Below are positions 34,195-43,624 of a DNA stretch of 64,000 nucleotides, in pieces. This stretch comes from Stappia sp. 28M-7 (GTDB taxonomy: Bacteria > Pseudomonadota > Alphaproteobacteria > Rhizobiales > Stappiaceae). Numbering within the stretch: position 1 is the first letter of the stretch; every line of letters begins with the position of its first letter. The DNA lies in assembly GCF_014252955.1 (NCBI RefSeq), contig NZ_JACMIA010000001.1, positions 62,001-126,000 of the forward strand, given 5' to 3'. The notes below the pieces were generated by a model. It was not told the origin of the DNA. It ran no database searches and worked only from the letters and a program-made list of their open reading frames with translations. Both the position numbers and the translations under genes were made by a program.

Positions 34195-35445
34195 ATGCGG
34201 GAAGACGGGATCCACACGGCAAGCGCTGAACAGGGCGTCGGCAGTCCGGACCTCGACCTGTCGCCGGAGCGCGGAGAGCTCGCCCTGCCGGTCCTGACCA
34301 TGGACGAGGCGGCTTTCGACGCGAATGTCGAGGCGATGTTCGATTATGTCGCCAAGGCCGGCGTCTCCATCGCCCCGCACGCCAAGACACCGATGTCTCC
34401 CGAACTGTCCCGGCGCTTGCTCGACCGCGGCGCCTGGGGTCTTTCCGTCGCCAACCTGCAGCAGGCCCGGGTGTTCCTCGAAAATGGCGCCCGCCGCCTG
34501 CTCGTCGCCAACCAGATCGGCGGCCGCCGGTCGGCCGAGCGGTTCGCGGCACTCATGCAGCGTTTTCCCGATGCGACGCTCGTCTTCTTCGCCGATGCGC
34601 CCGAGAGCCTCGAGGTGATCGCTCATGTGGGGCGCACCGCCGGCCGCACCGTGCCGGTGCTGGTGGAAGTGGGGGCGGGCCGCGCCGGCGCACGCAGTCT
34701 CGACGCCGCCTGCGCCGTGATCGATGCCGCATCCCGCCTGTCCCATGTCGAGCTTGCGGGCGTCGCCGCCTATGAGGGGGCTGCCGCAACGGCCGATCCG
34801 CAGGAGACAGTCAAGGCGATCTCGGCGCTCGATGCGCTGGTCTGCGAGGTGCATGCGCTGCTTCGTGCCGCCGCGCCGGAGCGCGCGCTGATCGTTAGTG
34901 CCGGCGGGTCCTCCTTCTTCGATCTCGTCGTCGGCGATCTCAAGCCGCTGGCGACCCGCGACGGCAACACGGAACTGGTGCTGCGCAGCGGCGCGATCTT
35001 CTTTCACGACCACGGTGTCTACGAGCGGGCGCTTGCCGCGATGGATGCGCGGGCCGGATTTGCTGGGGTGACGGGCGTTGCCGCGCTCGACGCCTTCCGC
35101 CCGGCGCTGGCCGTGTGGGCCGAGGTGTTGTCGCGGCCCGAGCCGGGGCTTGCGATCTGCGGCATGGGCATGCGCGACGTGTCCTACGACCAGGATCTGC
35201 CGGTGCCGCTTGCGGCCTGGCGCGATGGCGTGCAAACAGCAGGCCGCGATACCCTCGGGTCGGTGGTGAAGCTCAATGACCAGCACGCCTTCCTGCGGCT
35301 GCCGGAGGGCAGCGGGCTTGGCGTCGGCGACATCGTCGCCTTCGGCATCTCGCATCCCTGCACCTGTCTCGACCGCTGGCGCGTGATCCTCGGGCGCGGC
35401 GCGGACGGGCGCATTGCCGCCGCCTATCCCACCCACTTCAGCTAA
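34195..35445 (+). CDS. D-threonine aldolase/D-serine dehydratase-like PLP enzyme (amino acid deaminase)
   Basis: This 416-residue fold-type III PLP enzyme resembles the alanine-racemase-barrel branch that includes D-threonine aldolase and D-serine dehydratase. The PLP lysine lies in IAPHAKTPMSPEL (about 62), the phosphate-binding region follows GWGLSVANLQQA, and the C-terminal HPCTCLDRW (about 388) supplies the zinc His-Cys pair. It should cleave or deaminate a D-amino acid or beta-hydroxy amino acid. It is followed by an amino-acid ABC importer, a RidA-like protein, which clears enamine/imine intermediates, and a deacylase, all consistent with deamination. Substrate is unknown. Confidence 0.85.
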   Translation: MREDGIHTASAEQGVGSPDLDLSPERGELALPVLTMDEAAFDANVEAMFDYVAKAGVSIAPHAKTPMSPELSRRLLDRGAWGLSVANLQQARVFLENGARRLLVANQIGGRRSAERFAALMQRFPDATLVFFADAPESLEVIAHVGRTAGRTVPVLVEVGAGRAGARSLDAACAVIDAASRLSHVELAGVAAYEGAAATADPQETVKAISALDALVCEVHALLRAAAPERALIVSAGGSSFFDLVVGDLKPLATRDGNTELVLRSGAIFFHDHGVYERALAAMDARAGFAGVTGVAALDAFRPALAVWAEVLSRPEPGLAICGMGMRDVSYDQDLPVPLAAWRDGVQTAGRDTLGSVVKLNDQHAFLRLPEGSGLGVGDIVAFGISHPCTCLDRWRVILGRGADGRIAAAYPTHFS

Positions 35446-35460
35446 GTCGCCGGAAGGCTC

Positions 35461-36129
35461 ATGGTTCAGCTCAACTTCAACCAGCTCTGGCGCTATCAGG
35501 ACGAGTTCCTGCACGGCGTGTCGCTGACCCTGCTGCTCACCCTCGTTGCGACGGTGGCGGGTCTGGCGATCGGCCTTGTCTGCGCCTCCGCCGCCGGCAG
35601 CCGCTTCGCCGCCCTCCGCCTGCTCGTGCGCAGCTATGTGGAGGTGATCCGCAACACCCCGGCGCTGATCCAGCTGTTCCTGATCTTCTTCGTGCTGCCC
35701 TATGCAGGCCTGCGCCTGCCGCCGATCTATGCCGCGGCCACGGCGCTTTCCATCTACATGGGCGCCTATGCGACGGAGATCATCCGCGGCGGTCTCGCCT
35801 CGATCCCGCGCAGCCAGGTCGAGGCCGGCCAGTGCCTCGGGCTGAGCCGCTGGCAGGTCTTCCGTCATGTGATCCTGCCGCCGGCCCTGCGCAACATCTA
35901 TCCCTCGATCACCAGCCAGATCGTGCTGCTGTTGCTCGGTACCTCGCTCGCCTCGCAGGTTTCCGCGTCGGAACTGTTCCACGCCGCCGCCTTCGTCGAG
36001 AGCCGCACGTTCCGCAGCTTCGAGGTCTATGCGGTCGTCTGTGCGATCTACTTCATCCTGGTCCTGGCATTCCGGCTGGCCTTCGCGGGCATCGGCCGGA
36101 TCGCCTTCCGCTGGCCGACCGGTCGATAG
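35461..36129 (+). CDS. Polar amino acid ABC transporter permease (HisM/GlnP family)
   Basis: This 222-residue inner-membrane protein has about five transmembrane segments. Family features are YVEVIRNTPALIQLFLIFFVLPYAGLRLP (about 59-87) and the EAA loop ASIPRSQVEAGQCLGLSRWQVFRHVILPPALR (about 118-149). It starts 15 bp after the deaminase stop and pairs with the next permease. Together with the ATPase and binding protein it forms a polar-amino-acid importer. Confidence 0.92.
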   Translation: MVQLNFNQLWRYQDEFLHGVSLTLLLTLVATVAGLAIGLVCASAAGSRFAALRLLVRSYVEVIRNTPALIQLFLIFFVLPYAGLRLPPIYAAATALSIYMGAYATEIIRGGLASIPRSQVEAGQCLGLSRWQVFRHVILPPALRNIYPSITSQIVLLLLGTSLASQVSASELFHAAAFVESRTFRSFEVYAVVCAIYFILVLAFRLAFAGIGRIAFRWPTGR

Positions 36130-36140
36130 GGGGCGGGACG

Positions 36141-36777
36141 ATGCGCGGTTTCACGATCTCCGACTTCCTCACCATGCTGGCCGCCGTGCAGTGGACGGCG
36201 ACGCTGGTGGTCCTGGCACTCGCCTTCGGCGCGCCGCTGGCGCTGCTGCTTGCCCGCATGTGCGCCGGGCGAAGCTGGATCGCGCGGTTGGTCGCTACCG
36301 GCATCCTGCAGCTCGTGCAGGGCGTTCCGGTGCTTGGCCTGCTGATGTTCTTCTATTTCGGCATGCCGGTGTTCCTCGGCATCCAGGTCCCGGCGCTGGT
36401 CTCGGTCGGTGCGGCTTTCACCATCTTCACCGCCGCCTTCCTTGGTGAGATCTGGCGCGGCGGCATCCAGGCGGTGCATGTGGCGCAGGCAGAGGCAGCG
36501 GCCTGTCTCGGCCTGACCCGCTGGCAGACCTTCCGCCATGTGATCGCGCCGCAGGCCTTCCGCATCGCGCTGCCGGCGACGGTCGGGTTCCTGGTCCAGC
36601 TCATCAAGAACACGTCGCTCGCCTCGGTGGTCGGCTTCGTCGAGCTGGCCCGTGCCGGACAGCTCGCCAGCGCGGCGACGTTCCAGCCGCTTCTTTCCTA
36701 TGCCTGCGTGGCGGCGATCTATTTCGCCCTGTGCTTCCCGCTCACGCTCTGGTCCCGTTCCCTGGAGGACAAGCTCA

Positions 36778-36791
<14 letters not shown>
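36141..36791 (+). CDS. Polar amino acid ABC transporter permease
   Basis: This 216-residue inner-membrane protein has about five transmembrane segments, ILQLVQGVPVLGLLMFFYFGMP in the position of the family RNTP motif (a variant, VQGVP), and the EAA loop AVHVAQAEAAACLGLTRWQTFRHVIAPQAFR (about 112-142). It is 11 bp after the first permease and overlaps the ATPase gene by 14 bp. Confidence 0.92.
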
Positions 36792-37509
<718 letters not shown>

Positions 37510-37543
37510 CGGCCGGCTTCTTCCAAAGGAAAGGGGAACCCCG

Positions 37544-38323
37544 ATGAATTTCTTCAGGACGGCTCTTGCCGCGGCAGCCATCGCCGCCGTCTCGCTTACC
37601 TCCGGCACGGCCTTCGCCGACAAGCTGCAGGACATTCTCAACAGCGGCAAGGTGCGCATCGGCGTGCTTGCAGATTCCGCCCCCTGGGGCTTTCGCGACG
37701 GCGAGGGCAAGCTCACCGGCTTCGACGTCGAGCTGGCGAACCTCGTTGCCGCCGATCTCGGCGTTGATCTGGAGATCGTCGAAGTGACCGGCGCTGCCCG
37801 CCTGCCGAGCCTCCTGTCCGACCAGATCGATGTGCTCGTCGCCGCCGCCGGCGCGACGCCTGAGCGCGCGCAGCAGGTCATGTTCACCTCGCCCTATGTC
37901 GCCGTGCAGCTCGGCGTCTACGGCAAGGCCGGCAGCCCCGCCTACTCGACCCCGGCAGAGCTTTCCGGCAAGTCGATCGCGGTTGCCCGCGGCACCACGC
38001 TCGACGTCTGGCTGACCGACAACGTGCCGGATGCCAACCTCGTGCGCTTCGAGGATGCGGCCAGCGCGCTTGCCGCCTTCTTCGCCGGCCAGACCGAGTA
38101 CTTCGCCGAGAACAGCGCCATTGCGCTCAATGCGTCCGGCTCGGCCGATGTGGAGCTGAAGTTCCTGATCCGTCAGTCGCCGGCCCATGCCGCCGTCCGC
38201 CACGGCGAGCACAACCTGCTGCAGTGGCTGAACACGGACCTGTTCTTCAACCGCATGAACGGCAAGCTCGAGGCTCTGCAGGTCAAGTGGTTCAAGGAAG
38301 CGACGCCGCTTCCCAACATGTGA
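37544..38323 (+). CDS. Polar amino acid ABC transporter substrate-binding protein
   Basis: This 259-residue protein has a Sec signal peptide (residues 1-25, ending GTAFA) and the family-3 solute-binding fold: LNSGKVRIGVLADSAPWGFRDGEGKLTGFDVELA, then ATPERAQQVMFTSPYVAVQLGV and a second lobe with GKSIAVARGTTLDVWL. The pocket segment FDVELANLVAADLG carries the conserved acidic residue that binds the amino group. It follows the ATPase gene by 34 bp. A long-loop hairpin (38330-38379) lies after it. Confidence 0.92.
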   Translation: MNFFRTALAAAAIAAVSLTSGTAFADKLQDILNSGKVRIGVLADSAPWGFRDGEGKLTGFDVELANLVAADLGVDLEIVEVTGAARLPSLLSDQIDVLVAAAGATPERAQQVMFTSPYVAVQLGVYGKAGSPAYSTPAELSGKSIAVARGTTLDVWLTDNVPDANLVRFEDAASALAAFFAGQTEYFAENSAIALNASGSADVELKFLIRQSPAHAAVRHGEHNLLQWLNTDLFFNRMNGKLEALQVKWFKEATPLPNM

Positions 38324-38329
38324 GTTCCT

Positions 38330-38379
38330 CCCGGACGGGCGGGATCGCGTCCCCTGTGGCGTGGTCTCGTCCGTCCGGG
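38330..38379 (+). other. Hairpin between binding-protein and RidA-like genes
   Basis: CCCGGACGG (38330-38338) pairs with CCGTCCGGG (38371-38379), a 9-bp stem with a 32-base loop. No T-run follows. It may stabilise the upstream mRNA. Confidence 0.4.
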
Positions 38380-38415
38380 CGTTCCAGCGTTTTCGACAGT
38401 CACGGAGTAAAGTCG

Positions 38416-38760
38416 ATGATCAAGCGTTTCCAGGTTGGCCCGCGGATGTCCCAGGCCGTCGTCTCGGGCGGTCATGTCCATATCGCCGGCCAGGTGGCCG
38501 ACAACCGCAAGGGCAGCCTCGAGGAGCAGACCCGCGAGGTCCTGGCCAAGATCGACGCGCTTCTGGCTGAAGCCGGCAGCGACCGTTCGCGCCTCGTCGC
38601 GGTGACCGTCCTGCTGCCGCACATCATCGACTTCGACGCGATGAACGCCGTCTACGACGCCTGGATCGATCCGGCCAACCCGCCGGCGCGTGCCTGCTAC
38701 GAGGCGCGTCTTGCCGATCCGGACCTTCGCGTCGAGATGACCGCGATCGCCGCCCTCTGA
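38416..38760 (+). CDS. RidA-family protein (enamine/imine deaminase)
   Basis: This 114-residue protein has the YjgF/YER057c/UK114 fold: VVSGGHVHIAGQVADNRKGSLEEQTREVLAKIDALLAEAG and the C-terminal RACYEARLADPDLRVEMTAIAAL, in which the conserved Arg (PPARACYEA, about residue 93) and Glu are present. RidA proteins hydrolyse reactive enamine/imine intermediates released by PLP-dependent dehydratases. That fits the deaminase-like enzyme encoded at the head of the same block. It is 92 bp after the binding-protein stop. Confidence 0.88.
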   Translation: MIKRFQVGPRMSQAVVSGGHVHIAGQVADNRKGSLEEQTREVLAKIDALLAEAGSDRSRLVAVTVLLPHIIDFDAMNAVYDAWIDPANPPARACYEARLADPDLRVEMTAIAAL

Positions 38761-38785
38761 TCCTCCTCTCCCAGGCCGGGCGACC

Positions 38786-39808
38786 ATGCATACTGGTGTT
38801 TTCCACGATCTCGACCTGACGGCGCAGGGCCGGCGGCTTGCCCGCCTGTCCGTGCCCTTCTCGATCGACCGCTCGCCCTACTTCCAGGCGAAGATCCCCG
38901 TCGTGCGTCTGCGCAACGGCGAGGGACCGCGCATCCTGCTGATGGCCGGCAACCACGGCGACGAATACGAGGGCGAAATCCTGCTTGCGCGCCTTGCGCG
39001 CGAGCTGACGCCCGAGCGCATGCGCGGCGAGGTGACGATCATCCCCTTCGCCAATGCGCCCGCCGTAATGGCGGCGCGGCGGCGCTCGCCGCTCGACGAG
39101 GGCAACCTCAACCGTGCCTTCCCCGGCGACCCGCTGGGCACGCCGACGGCCCGCATTGCGCATTTTCTCGAGCACGAGCTGTTCCCCGTCCATGACGTGG
39201 TCTTCGACCTGCATTCGGGCGGCACCTCGATGGAGCACCTGCACTGCGCGCTGATCGAGCGGCAGGGCCCGCCGGAACGCTTCGCGGAGGCCATGCGGCT
39301 GATGCGGGCGACCGGGCTCCCTTACGGCTTCGTCGCGGAGAACGGCGCGGCAGCACCCACCTCCATGGCGGCGGCCGCGCGCGCCGGGGCCATCGGCCTC
39401 AGCGGCGAGTTCGGCGGCGGCGGCACGGTGACGGTCGACTCCATGCAGGCGACGGCCTGTGCCATCGACAACGTCCTGATCGAACTGGGCGTCATCGACG
39501 CGCCCTTGCTGTCCCGTAAGCCCTTGGTGCGCAAGGAAATGACCGTGCTGGCCCTTGAAAGCCACGCACAGGCGATCTATGCGGTTCGGCGGGGCTGGTT
39601 CGAGCCTGCGGTGGCGCTGGGTGACAGGGTCGAGGCCGGCGATCTGGCCGGCTGGTATCATGATTTCGAACGGCTGGACCTGCCGGAGGAGGAGCTGCGC
39701 TTCGCCCGGTCGGGTATCGTTCTGTCGCGCCGGTTGCATTGCGACAGCCAGGCCGGCGATTGTCTCGTGCAGGCGGCGCGTCCCCTGCGGGAGGACGAAA
39801 TGACCTGA
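38786..39808 (+). CDS. Succinylglutamate desuccinylase/aspartoacylase-family deacylase
   Basis: This 340-residue zinc hydrolase has GNHGDEYEGE (about residues 54-63) with the His and Glu zinc ligands, NLNRAFPGDP with the conserved Asn-Arg, and VVFDLHSGGTS with the third ligand. Family members cleave N-acyl groups from amino acids; the closest functional type I can recall is the N-acetyl-diaminobutyrate deacetylase branch of ectoine breakdown, but no other ectoine genes are near. In this operon it probably frees an N-acylated amino acid for the PLP deaminase. It starts 25 bp after the RidA-like stop. Confidence 0.83.
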   Translation: MHTGVFHDLDLTAQGRRLARLSVPFSIDRSPYFQAKIPVVRLRNGEGPRILLMAGNHGDEYEGEILLARLARELTPERMRGEVTIIPFANAPAVMAARRRSPLDEGNLNRAFPGDPLGTPTARIAHFLEHELFPVHDVVFDLHSGGTSMEHLHCALIERQGPPERFAEAMRLMRATGLPYGFVAENGAAAPTSMAAAARAGAIGLSGEFGGGGTVTVDSMQATACAIDNVLIELGVIDAPLLSRKPLVRKEMTVLALESHAQAIYAVRRGWFEPAVALGDRVEAGDLAGWYHDFERLDLPEEELRFARSGIVLSRRLHCDSQAGDCLVQAARPLREDEMT

Positions 39809-39830
39809 AGGCGCGGGAGAGCGGGGCAGC

Positions 39831-40916
39831 ATGGCGAAAGCGACCGACCTGACGGCACATACCCATGATGCCGTTCTGCGCCTTTCGCCCGACAGGCCGG
39901 AAGGCGCTGCTGCCCGCCCGGCCCGCCCGCCGCGCATCGAGGACGTCGCCCGGCAGGCCGGCGTGTCGCCGATCACCGTTTCCCGCGCCCTGCGCACGCC
40001 CGACATGGTCTCGCCGAAGACCCGCGACCGCATCCTGCAGGTGGTCGAGGCCACCGGCTACTGGTCCAACCCGCATGCCTCGGCGCTGCGCTCGGGCCGC
40101 TCCAGCATCGTTGCGGCCTTCGTGTCGAACCTGCTCAGCCAGCAATACAGCCAGGCGGTGCTGGCCTGCGCCCGGGTGGTGGAGCAGCACGGCTACCAGC
40201 TGATGGTCGGGCAGACCTCCTATTCCTATTCGCGGGAACTCAGCGCCATCCAGTCGCTGCGCTCGCTGCGGCCTGCCGCGGTTTTCTTCACCGGCGTCAT
40301 CGAGCTTGAGGAAAACCGCGACCTGCTGCGCGAGCTCGATATCCCGATCGTCGAAAGCTGGGCCTACCCGCCCGATCCGCTCGACATGCTGGTCGGCTTT
40401 TCCAACACCGATGCCGGCCGGCTGGCGGCGAGCCATCTGGTCGGGCGCGGCTACCGGCGCCTTGCCTTCATGGGCCGCAGCGGCGGCCGCGGCGCGCTGC
40501 GCCTTTCCGGCTTTGCCGAGCGAGCGGCGGAGCTGGGCGCGGAGATCGTCGAGACGATCCGGGTGGAGCAGGTCGACAGCGTCATCGACGGGCGCCGCGC
40601 CTACCGGACCCTGCTGGAGGGCGGGCGCAGCTTCGATGCGATCTTCTGCGCCAACGACCTTCTCGGCCTCGGCACGCTGCTGGAAGCGCGGCAGCAGGGC
40701 CGGCGCATTCCCGACGATCTCGCCCTGCTGACCTTCGGCGACAACGATCTCGCCGGCGAGTTGTCGCCGCGCCTGTCGACCATCTCCTTCGACAGCAATG
40801 CGATGGGCACCCGCGCGGGCGAAATGATTGTCGACCGGCTGGATCCGCGCAGCGATGGCACGCTCGCCTCCAGCCTCTGCCTCGATCTGGAGCTCATTCC
40901 CGGCGAGACGACCTGA
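39831..40916 (+). CDS. LacI-family regulator of the amino-acid operon
   Basis: This 361-residue protein carries an N-terminal extension of about 33 residues, then the helix-turn-helix (PPRIEDVARQAGVSPITVSRALRTPDMV, about 33-60), the hinge SNPHASALR and a sugar-type effector domain (from about 90). It is the last gene of the block, 22 bp after the deacylase stop, and converges on the DUF1537 kinase gene with 13 bp between. It is the best candidate to bind the two GACAACGTTGTC-type operators at the promoter near 34000. Its effector may be an amino acid derivative despite the sugar-type domain. Confidence 0.87.
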   Translation: MAKATDLTAHTHDAVLRLSPDRPEGAAARPARPPRIEDVARQAGVSPITVSRALRTPDMVSPKTRDRILQVVEATGYWSNPHASALRSGRSSIVAAFVSNLLSQQYSQAVLACARVVEQHGYQLMVGQTSYSYSRELSAIQSLRSLRPAAVFFTGVIELEENRDLLRELDIPIVESWAYPPDPLDMLVGFSNTDAGRLAASHLVGRGYRRLAFMGRSGGRGALRLSGFAERAAELGAEIVETIRVEQVDSVIDGRRAYRTLLEGGRSFDAIFCANDLLGLGTLLEARQQGRRIPDDLALLTFGDNDLAGELSPRLSTISFDSNAMGTRAGEMIVDRLDPRSDGTLASSLCLDLELIPGETT

Positions 40917-40929
40917 CCGGAAGTGAAAC

Positions 40930-42243
40930 CTAAACGGTCAGCGTTCCGTCGCGCAGGCGCACGAAATAGTCGTCCTTGCCGATCTGGCCGCCCTTGAGGA
41001 TCAGTTCGACCCCCGGCTCCCCGTCGGCGCCATGGGCGTTGCAGACCGGCGAGCCGGGACTGTCGGAGATCGGATGGCGCAGGGTGAGGGCGTGAATGTC
41101 GAGCGCCCCGAGCGCATGGCTCGACGTATCGCCGCCGGCGACCGCCACGCGGGCAAGGCCGTGACGCGCGAGCAGCGCTGCCAGCAGCCGGCCGAGTGCC
41201 TCGCCCACCGCATCGTCGCCGCCCTGGTCCTGGCCGCTCGCCACCACGCTGGACTGGCCGAGCGCGGTGTAGACGAGCGGACTGCCGCCGGCGGACAACA
41301 CACCCTCGGCGCGGGCCAGCACCGTCTCGAACGCCGCTTCGCGCCCCTCGCCGGAGGCCAGCGCCGCATAGTCGATCTCGATCCCGGTAAAGCCGGCGCC
41401 GAGTGCTGTGCGGATCTGCCGCTCCGTCGTCGGCGAGCAGCTCCCCGAGACGACCGCCATCCGCTCCTGCCGCACCAAAGGTTCGAAGCGCACGGGCTGC
41501 ACGCCCGCTTCGCTCTGCCGCCATGCCTCGAGCAACGCATACTCGATGCCGGAGGAGCCGAAGACCAGCGGTCCGTTCTGCCGGGCAGCCTCTTCCAGCC
41601 AGGCGCCAGCGGCCGCCTGCGAGGCCTTGTCGAAGACGTCGATCAGAACGATGCGGGCCTCGTCCGACGGCGCCTGTCCCAGTGCCGGGTCGGTCGGGCC
41701 GACAAGGGCCGACGGCAGGGAAGTCTGGGCGGCGAGATGCAGCAGCAGATCGGCTTCGCCCATCGGCGTTGCCGGGTGGTTCGCCATCACCGGGTGCCGG
41801 TCGATACGGTGCAACGTGTCGCGCCAGGCGGCGAAGAGATGACCGGCGAAGGTATAGCGGCGCAGCTGCGGCGCGCCGACGACGAGCGACAGCCGGTGCT
41901 GGTCGAAGGCGGCAAGGCCGATTTCCATCGCCCGGCCGATGGAGCCGCGATGGGGCGCGCTGTCGAAGGTCGAGCAGACCTTGTAGTGGCAAAAGCGCGC
42001 GCCGAGCGACTTCAGCCAGGCGAAGACCTGCGGCATCTCGGCGTCCATCCACGCGGGCGAGCGGCTACGGCTGGTTCCGGCAAGCCCCACCGCCCGGCAG
42101 CCGGGAAAGCGCGCCAGCAGGGCATCGTCCGGCTTGCGGGTGAACAGCACGGTCTCGATGCCGTTGGAGGACAGGGCCTCCATCACGTCGGTCGAACCGG
42201 TGAAATCGTCGCCGTAATAGGAGAGCAGCAGGTCGCCGGCCAT
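40930..42243 (-). CDS. oiaK: DUF1537 four-carbon-acid-sugar-type kinase, probable 3-oxo-isoapionate kinase
   Basis: This 437-residue kinase has the N-terminal substrate-binding domain with YYGDDFTGSTDVMEAL (about 9-24) and the C-terminal nucleotide-binding domain with VAVAGGDTSSHALGALDIHAL (near 365-385). The family phosphorylates oxo-acid sugars. It overlaps by one base the RuBisCO-like gene upstream (TGATG) and stands divergent from an ApnO-like gene, a set described for D-apionate catabolism, where this kinase makes 3-oxo-isoapionate 4-phosphate. It differs clearly from the second DUF1537 kinase in this window at 54699, which has the GGETSGAVV motif of the tetronate branch. Confidence 0.78.
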   Translation of the reverse strand: MAGDLLLSYYGDDFTGSTDVMEALSSNGIETVLFTRKPDDALLARFPGCRAVGLAGTSRSRSPAWMDAEMPQVFAWLKSLGARFCHYKVCSTFDSAPHRGSIGRAMEIGLAAFDQHRLSLVVGAPQLRRYTFAGHLFAAWRDTLHRIDRHPVMANHPATPMGEADLLLHLAAQTSLPSALVGPTDPALGQAPSDEARIVLIDVFDKASQAAAGAWLEEAARQNGPLVFGSSGIEYALLEAWRQSEAGVQPVRFEPLVRQERMAVVSGSCSPTTERQIRTALGAGFTGIEIDYAALASGEGREAAFETVLARAEGVLSAGGSPLVYTALGQSSVVASGQDQGGDDAVGEALGRLLAALLARHGLARVAVAGGDTSSHALGALDIHALTLRHPISDSPGSPVCNAHGADGEPGVELILKGGQIGKDDYFVRLRDGTLTV

Positions 42244-43496
42244 CAGCGCTTATCCTTGAACAGGGAAAGGGCGGCGGTGAGCTCGGGATGCGTCCGGGCG
42301 TGGGTATCGATATCGATGCCGGCCATCGCTGCATCCGCCGCCTGACGCAGGCTGGCCACGCCGCCGGCAATGCCGCCCGGATGACCCATGATGCCGCCGC
42401 CGGCGCAATAGAGGAAGTCGGCCGAGCCGACCGCCGCATGGGTGCCGGCGACCTGTGCCGCCGTCTGCCCGGAGGAGAAGACCGGCAGCGCCTCGAAGCC
42501 CGGCAGGCCGGCGCCGAACAGCGGCGTGCCGACCGCTTTTGCCGAGGCGATCACCGAGGTGTCGCTCTCGGAGAACTTGTTGGCCAGTCCGTTGACATGC
42601 AGGTGGTCGGCGCCGGCGATGCGCCAGAACTTCTGCCAGGCCTCATAGGCAATGCCGATGTCGGGCGAGCGGGAGAACAGGCCCCAGCCGTTGCGGTGGC
42701 AATGCAGCGGCAGGCTGGCATGGCGGCGAATGGCGCCGAGGCCGGCAAGCCCGATCGAGTGCAGGCTGACCATGATACAGGTGCCGCCGCGCGCCAGAAC
42801 ATGGTCGGCGCGGTGCTTCATCTCGTCGATCTCGCCGGTGATGTTGAAGGCGACCATCGCCTTGCGGCCGTTGCGCTGCGCATGGTCCTCGACCACCCGC
42901 ATCACTGCATCGACGCGCGCCTCGAACGGGCAGTGCGGGCCGTCGGCCTGCAGCTCGTCGTCCTTGATGAAGTCGATACCGCCGGCAACCAGCTGTTCGA
43001 CCATCGCCGCCGTTTCGTCGGGTCCAAGCCCGACGCTCGGCTTGATGATCGTGCCGATCATCGGCCGGTCCGCAACGCCGGCAAGGCGCCGCGTGCCCTC
43101 AACGCCGAAGGCCGGGCCCGGATAGGCGGCAAAGCTGGGCGGGAAGGTGATGTCGAGAAGGCGCAGCGCCGACACCTCCGCCAGCTCGAACAGATTGCCG
43201 GCAACCGTCGCCAGTACGTTGGTCAGCGAGGGGCCGAAATTCTCCATCGGCCAGGACAGCACCATCTCGCCGCGCCGGTATCGGTCGGAGCGGATGCGGC
43301 AAGGCAGGGCCGGGGTCGGCGAGCTTCCCGTTTCCACGACGCTCTCGATTCGCGCACCCGAGCGCTCGCGCAGCTCGTCGGTCTCGCCCGGCAGGCGCAG
43401 GAAGGTGCCGCAGGACTGCTCGCCGGCGATCACCGCCGCGGCATCCTCCAGCGGCAGCGGGCTCTCCAGTTCGTAGCGTGCGTAAAGCCGTTCCAT
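42243..43496 (-). CDS. RuBisCO-like protein (form IV), probable 3-oxo-isoapionate-4-phosphate decarboxylase or transcarboxylase/hydrolase
   Basis: This 417-residue protein is a RuBisCO homologue that does not fix CO2 in this branch. Many active-site residues remain: Lys152 in GTIIKPSVGL, the carbamylation-type GGIDFIKDDE (Lys178, Asp180, Glu181), HCHRNGWG (about 265-272), loop-6 lysine near 307 in ANKFSESD, SSGQ near 342 and GGGIMGHPGG near 366. I chose the start at 43496 (MERLYARYEL), nine bases after AGGGG; an ATG at 43517 is possible. With ApnO- and OiaK-like genes beside it, it fits the RuBisCO-like proteins acting on 3-oxo-isoapionate 4-phosphate. Absence of tetrulose-phosphate isomerase genes makes the transcarboxylase/hydrolase (products 3-phosphoglycerate and glycolate) slightly more likely. 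Confidence 0.8.
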   Translation of the reverse strand: MERLYARYELESPLPLEDAAAVIAGEQSCGTFLRLPGETDELRERSGARIESVVETGSSPTPALPCRIRSDRYRRGEMVLSWPMENFGPSLTNVLATVAGNLFELAEVSALRLLDITFPPSFAAYPGPAFGVEGTRRLAGVADRPMIGTIIKPSVGLGPDETAAMVEQLVAGGIDFIKDDELQADGPHCPFEARVDAVMRVVEDHAQRNGRKAMVAFNITGEIDEMKHRADHVLARGGTCIMVSLHSIGLAGLGAIRRHASLPLHCHRNGWGLFSRSPDIGIAYEAWQKFWRIAGADHLHVNGLANKFSESDTSVIASAKAVGTPLFGAGLPGFEALPVFSSGQTAAQVAGTHAAVGSADFLYCAGGGIMGHPGGIAGGVASLRQAADAAMAGIDIDTHARTHPELTAALSLFKDKR

Positions 43497-43539
43497 CTGC
43501 CGCGTCCCCTCTCGCATCCCTGCCGTGTGCCGGCATTGG

Positions 43540-43585
43540 TTGACAGGTTCGATATCATCTCATCATACCAGTTGACAACATGATG
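43540..43585. promoter_or_regulatory. Divergent control region of the RuBisCO-like and apnO genes
   Basis: TTGACA (43540-43545) faces apnO. CATCATACCAGTT (43561-43573) recurs exactly at 48934-48946; read on the minus strand it is AACTGGTATGATG, which contains an extended -10 (TGGTATGAT). CATCAT (43561-43566) and ATGATG (43580-43585) form an inverted repeat over it. Confidence 0.5.
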
Positions 43586-43624
43586 TTTGCCGGGTTTCAT
43601 CCCCGCCAAACAGGAGGCCGACTG

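Noticed and set aside
38786-39808. An ectoine-degradation cluster (doeB)
   Set aside because: The deacylase resembles that branch, but no ectoine hydrolase, diaminobutyrate transaminase or ectoine transporter genes are nearby.
42243-43496. A CO2-fixing RuBisCO
   Set aside because: It is a short form IV type with a different loop 6 and there is no small subunit, phosphoribulokinase or other Calvin-cycle gene; the neighbours indicate acid-sugar catabolism.
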